The notes below the pieces were generated by a model. The model searched no databases. It saw only the letters and a program-made list of their open reading frames with translations, and had not been told where the DNA came from. A DNA stretch of 64,000 bases from NCBI GenBank assembly GCA_029379385.1, contig CM055613.1, positions 20,664,001-20,728,000 of the forward strand, given 5' to 3'. The stretch is from Quillaja saponaria. Taxonomy: Eukaryota > Streptophyta > Magnoliopsida > Fabales > Quillajaceae. The position numbers were made by a program, and so were the translations under genes. Shown here one piece after another: positions 63,571 through 64,000 of the stretch (positions are counted from its first letter, which is position 1; each line of letters begins with the position of its first letter).

Positions 63571-63704
63571 TCATCAGAAGGAACCAACATTACCATTGTC
63601 AAAACTGACAGCATAACTGAAGGGTCATAATTACCCTTCTTCATTTTCCTCATAATCTCTGCTCTAGCCCTCCAAAATAATCTCCTCAACTTTTTCTCAT
63701 TCCT
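63571..63704 (-). pseudogene. Possible small plant protein remnant with frameshift
   Basis: On the minus strand, RNEKKLRRLFWRARAEIMRK, then GNYDP, resembles the C-terminal half of short plant proteins I know to contain a LFWR-RAEI block followed by a YDP-SYALNFD-type tail. After YDP the frame continues as SVMLSVLTM, but the neighbouring frame gives FSYAVSFDNGNVGSF and then two stops (63571-63576). One missing base would explain this. No in-frame start codon lies close upstream, so it is either a broken copy or a last exon with a sequencing or assembly error. Family assignment is from memory of the motif and is not certain. Confidence 0.35.
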
Positions 63705-64000
63705 ATCCACTTAAATTACTAAAGCTACCAAAGATTTCAGAACACATTTACCCAATATGTCAAATCCAAATTCAACAACCCATTACTTATATTTCTTTTC
63801 TATTTTCCCAACCAACCAAAGAAAGCATCAAATATATATCAAATTAGACTTATCAAGGATGGCGAACTATATAAACATACAAACGAAATCATATCAACAT
63901 TGTTTTCTCATACACAAATTCAAATCAAATACGTAGTTTATAGCATGAATAATTTTTGTTATAGATTGCATGTATGATTTCAAATAATGAGATGTAATTT

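Overview
This is nuclear DNA of a flowering plant, most likely a dicot. It is strongly AT-rich and dominated by nested transposable elements. It carries one clear host gene with plant-type introns: 10-formyltetrahydrofolate synthetase (formate--tetrahydrofolate ligase, THFS). The species cannot be told from the sequence alone.

1-22.5 kb is a nest of retrotransposons. Two Ty3/gypsy elements lie head to tail on the minus strand and share one LTR (4649-7974). The right-hand one has a 5' LTR (15108-17658), a tRNA-Met-type primer site, decayed gag and pol, and a polypurine tract next to the shared LTR. The left-hand one has a primer site and a gag that runs off the window edge. Both gag genes are interrupted by solo LTRs (804-3719 and 12527-14633). 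The tandem pair sits in older LTR pieces (17.66-18.76 kb), which themselves sit in a minus-strand L1-type LINE (18.76-22.5 kb).

22.5-32.4 kb is LTR debris. It holds a minus-strand LTR split by a plus-strand solo LTR with a perfect 5-bp target duplication, a primer site plus gag stub of a third gypsy element, a perfect 30-bp palindrome, and two sets of tandem repeats just upstream of the host gene.

32.4-45.5 kb is the THFS gene on the plus strand. Five coding exons encode 636 residues with no frameshift or internal stop. Intron 1 is about 7.3 kb because an L1 3' end, an RTE-type LINE (16-bp target duplication) and a 1.16-kb unclassified insert (9-bp target duplication) landed inside one another there. 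The exon frame and splice sites look intact, so the gene is probably functional.

45.5-57.7 kb holds a short-LTR (TRIM-like) element, then a degraded endogenous pararetrovirus (Caulimoviridae) with a partial inverted second copy. The virus lies between two direct copies of a roughly 1.1-kb host/TRIM segment. More truncated gypsy LTRs follow.

57.7-64 kb holds a minus-strand LTR with an exact tRNA-iMet primer site, an inverted duplication of a gag zinc-knuckle fragment, a probable LTR end, and near the right edge a possible frameshifted copy of a small plant protein gene. I found no tRNA, rRNA or CRISPR, and nothing I would call a new functional system. The most unusual features are structural: the shared and chimeric LTR, the repeat-flanked pararetrovirus, and the zinc-knuckle foldback.
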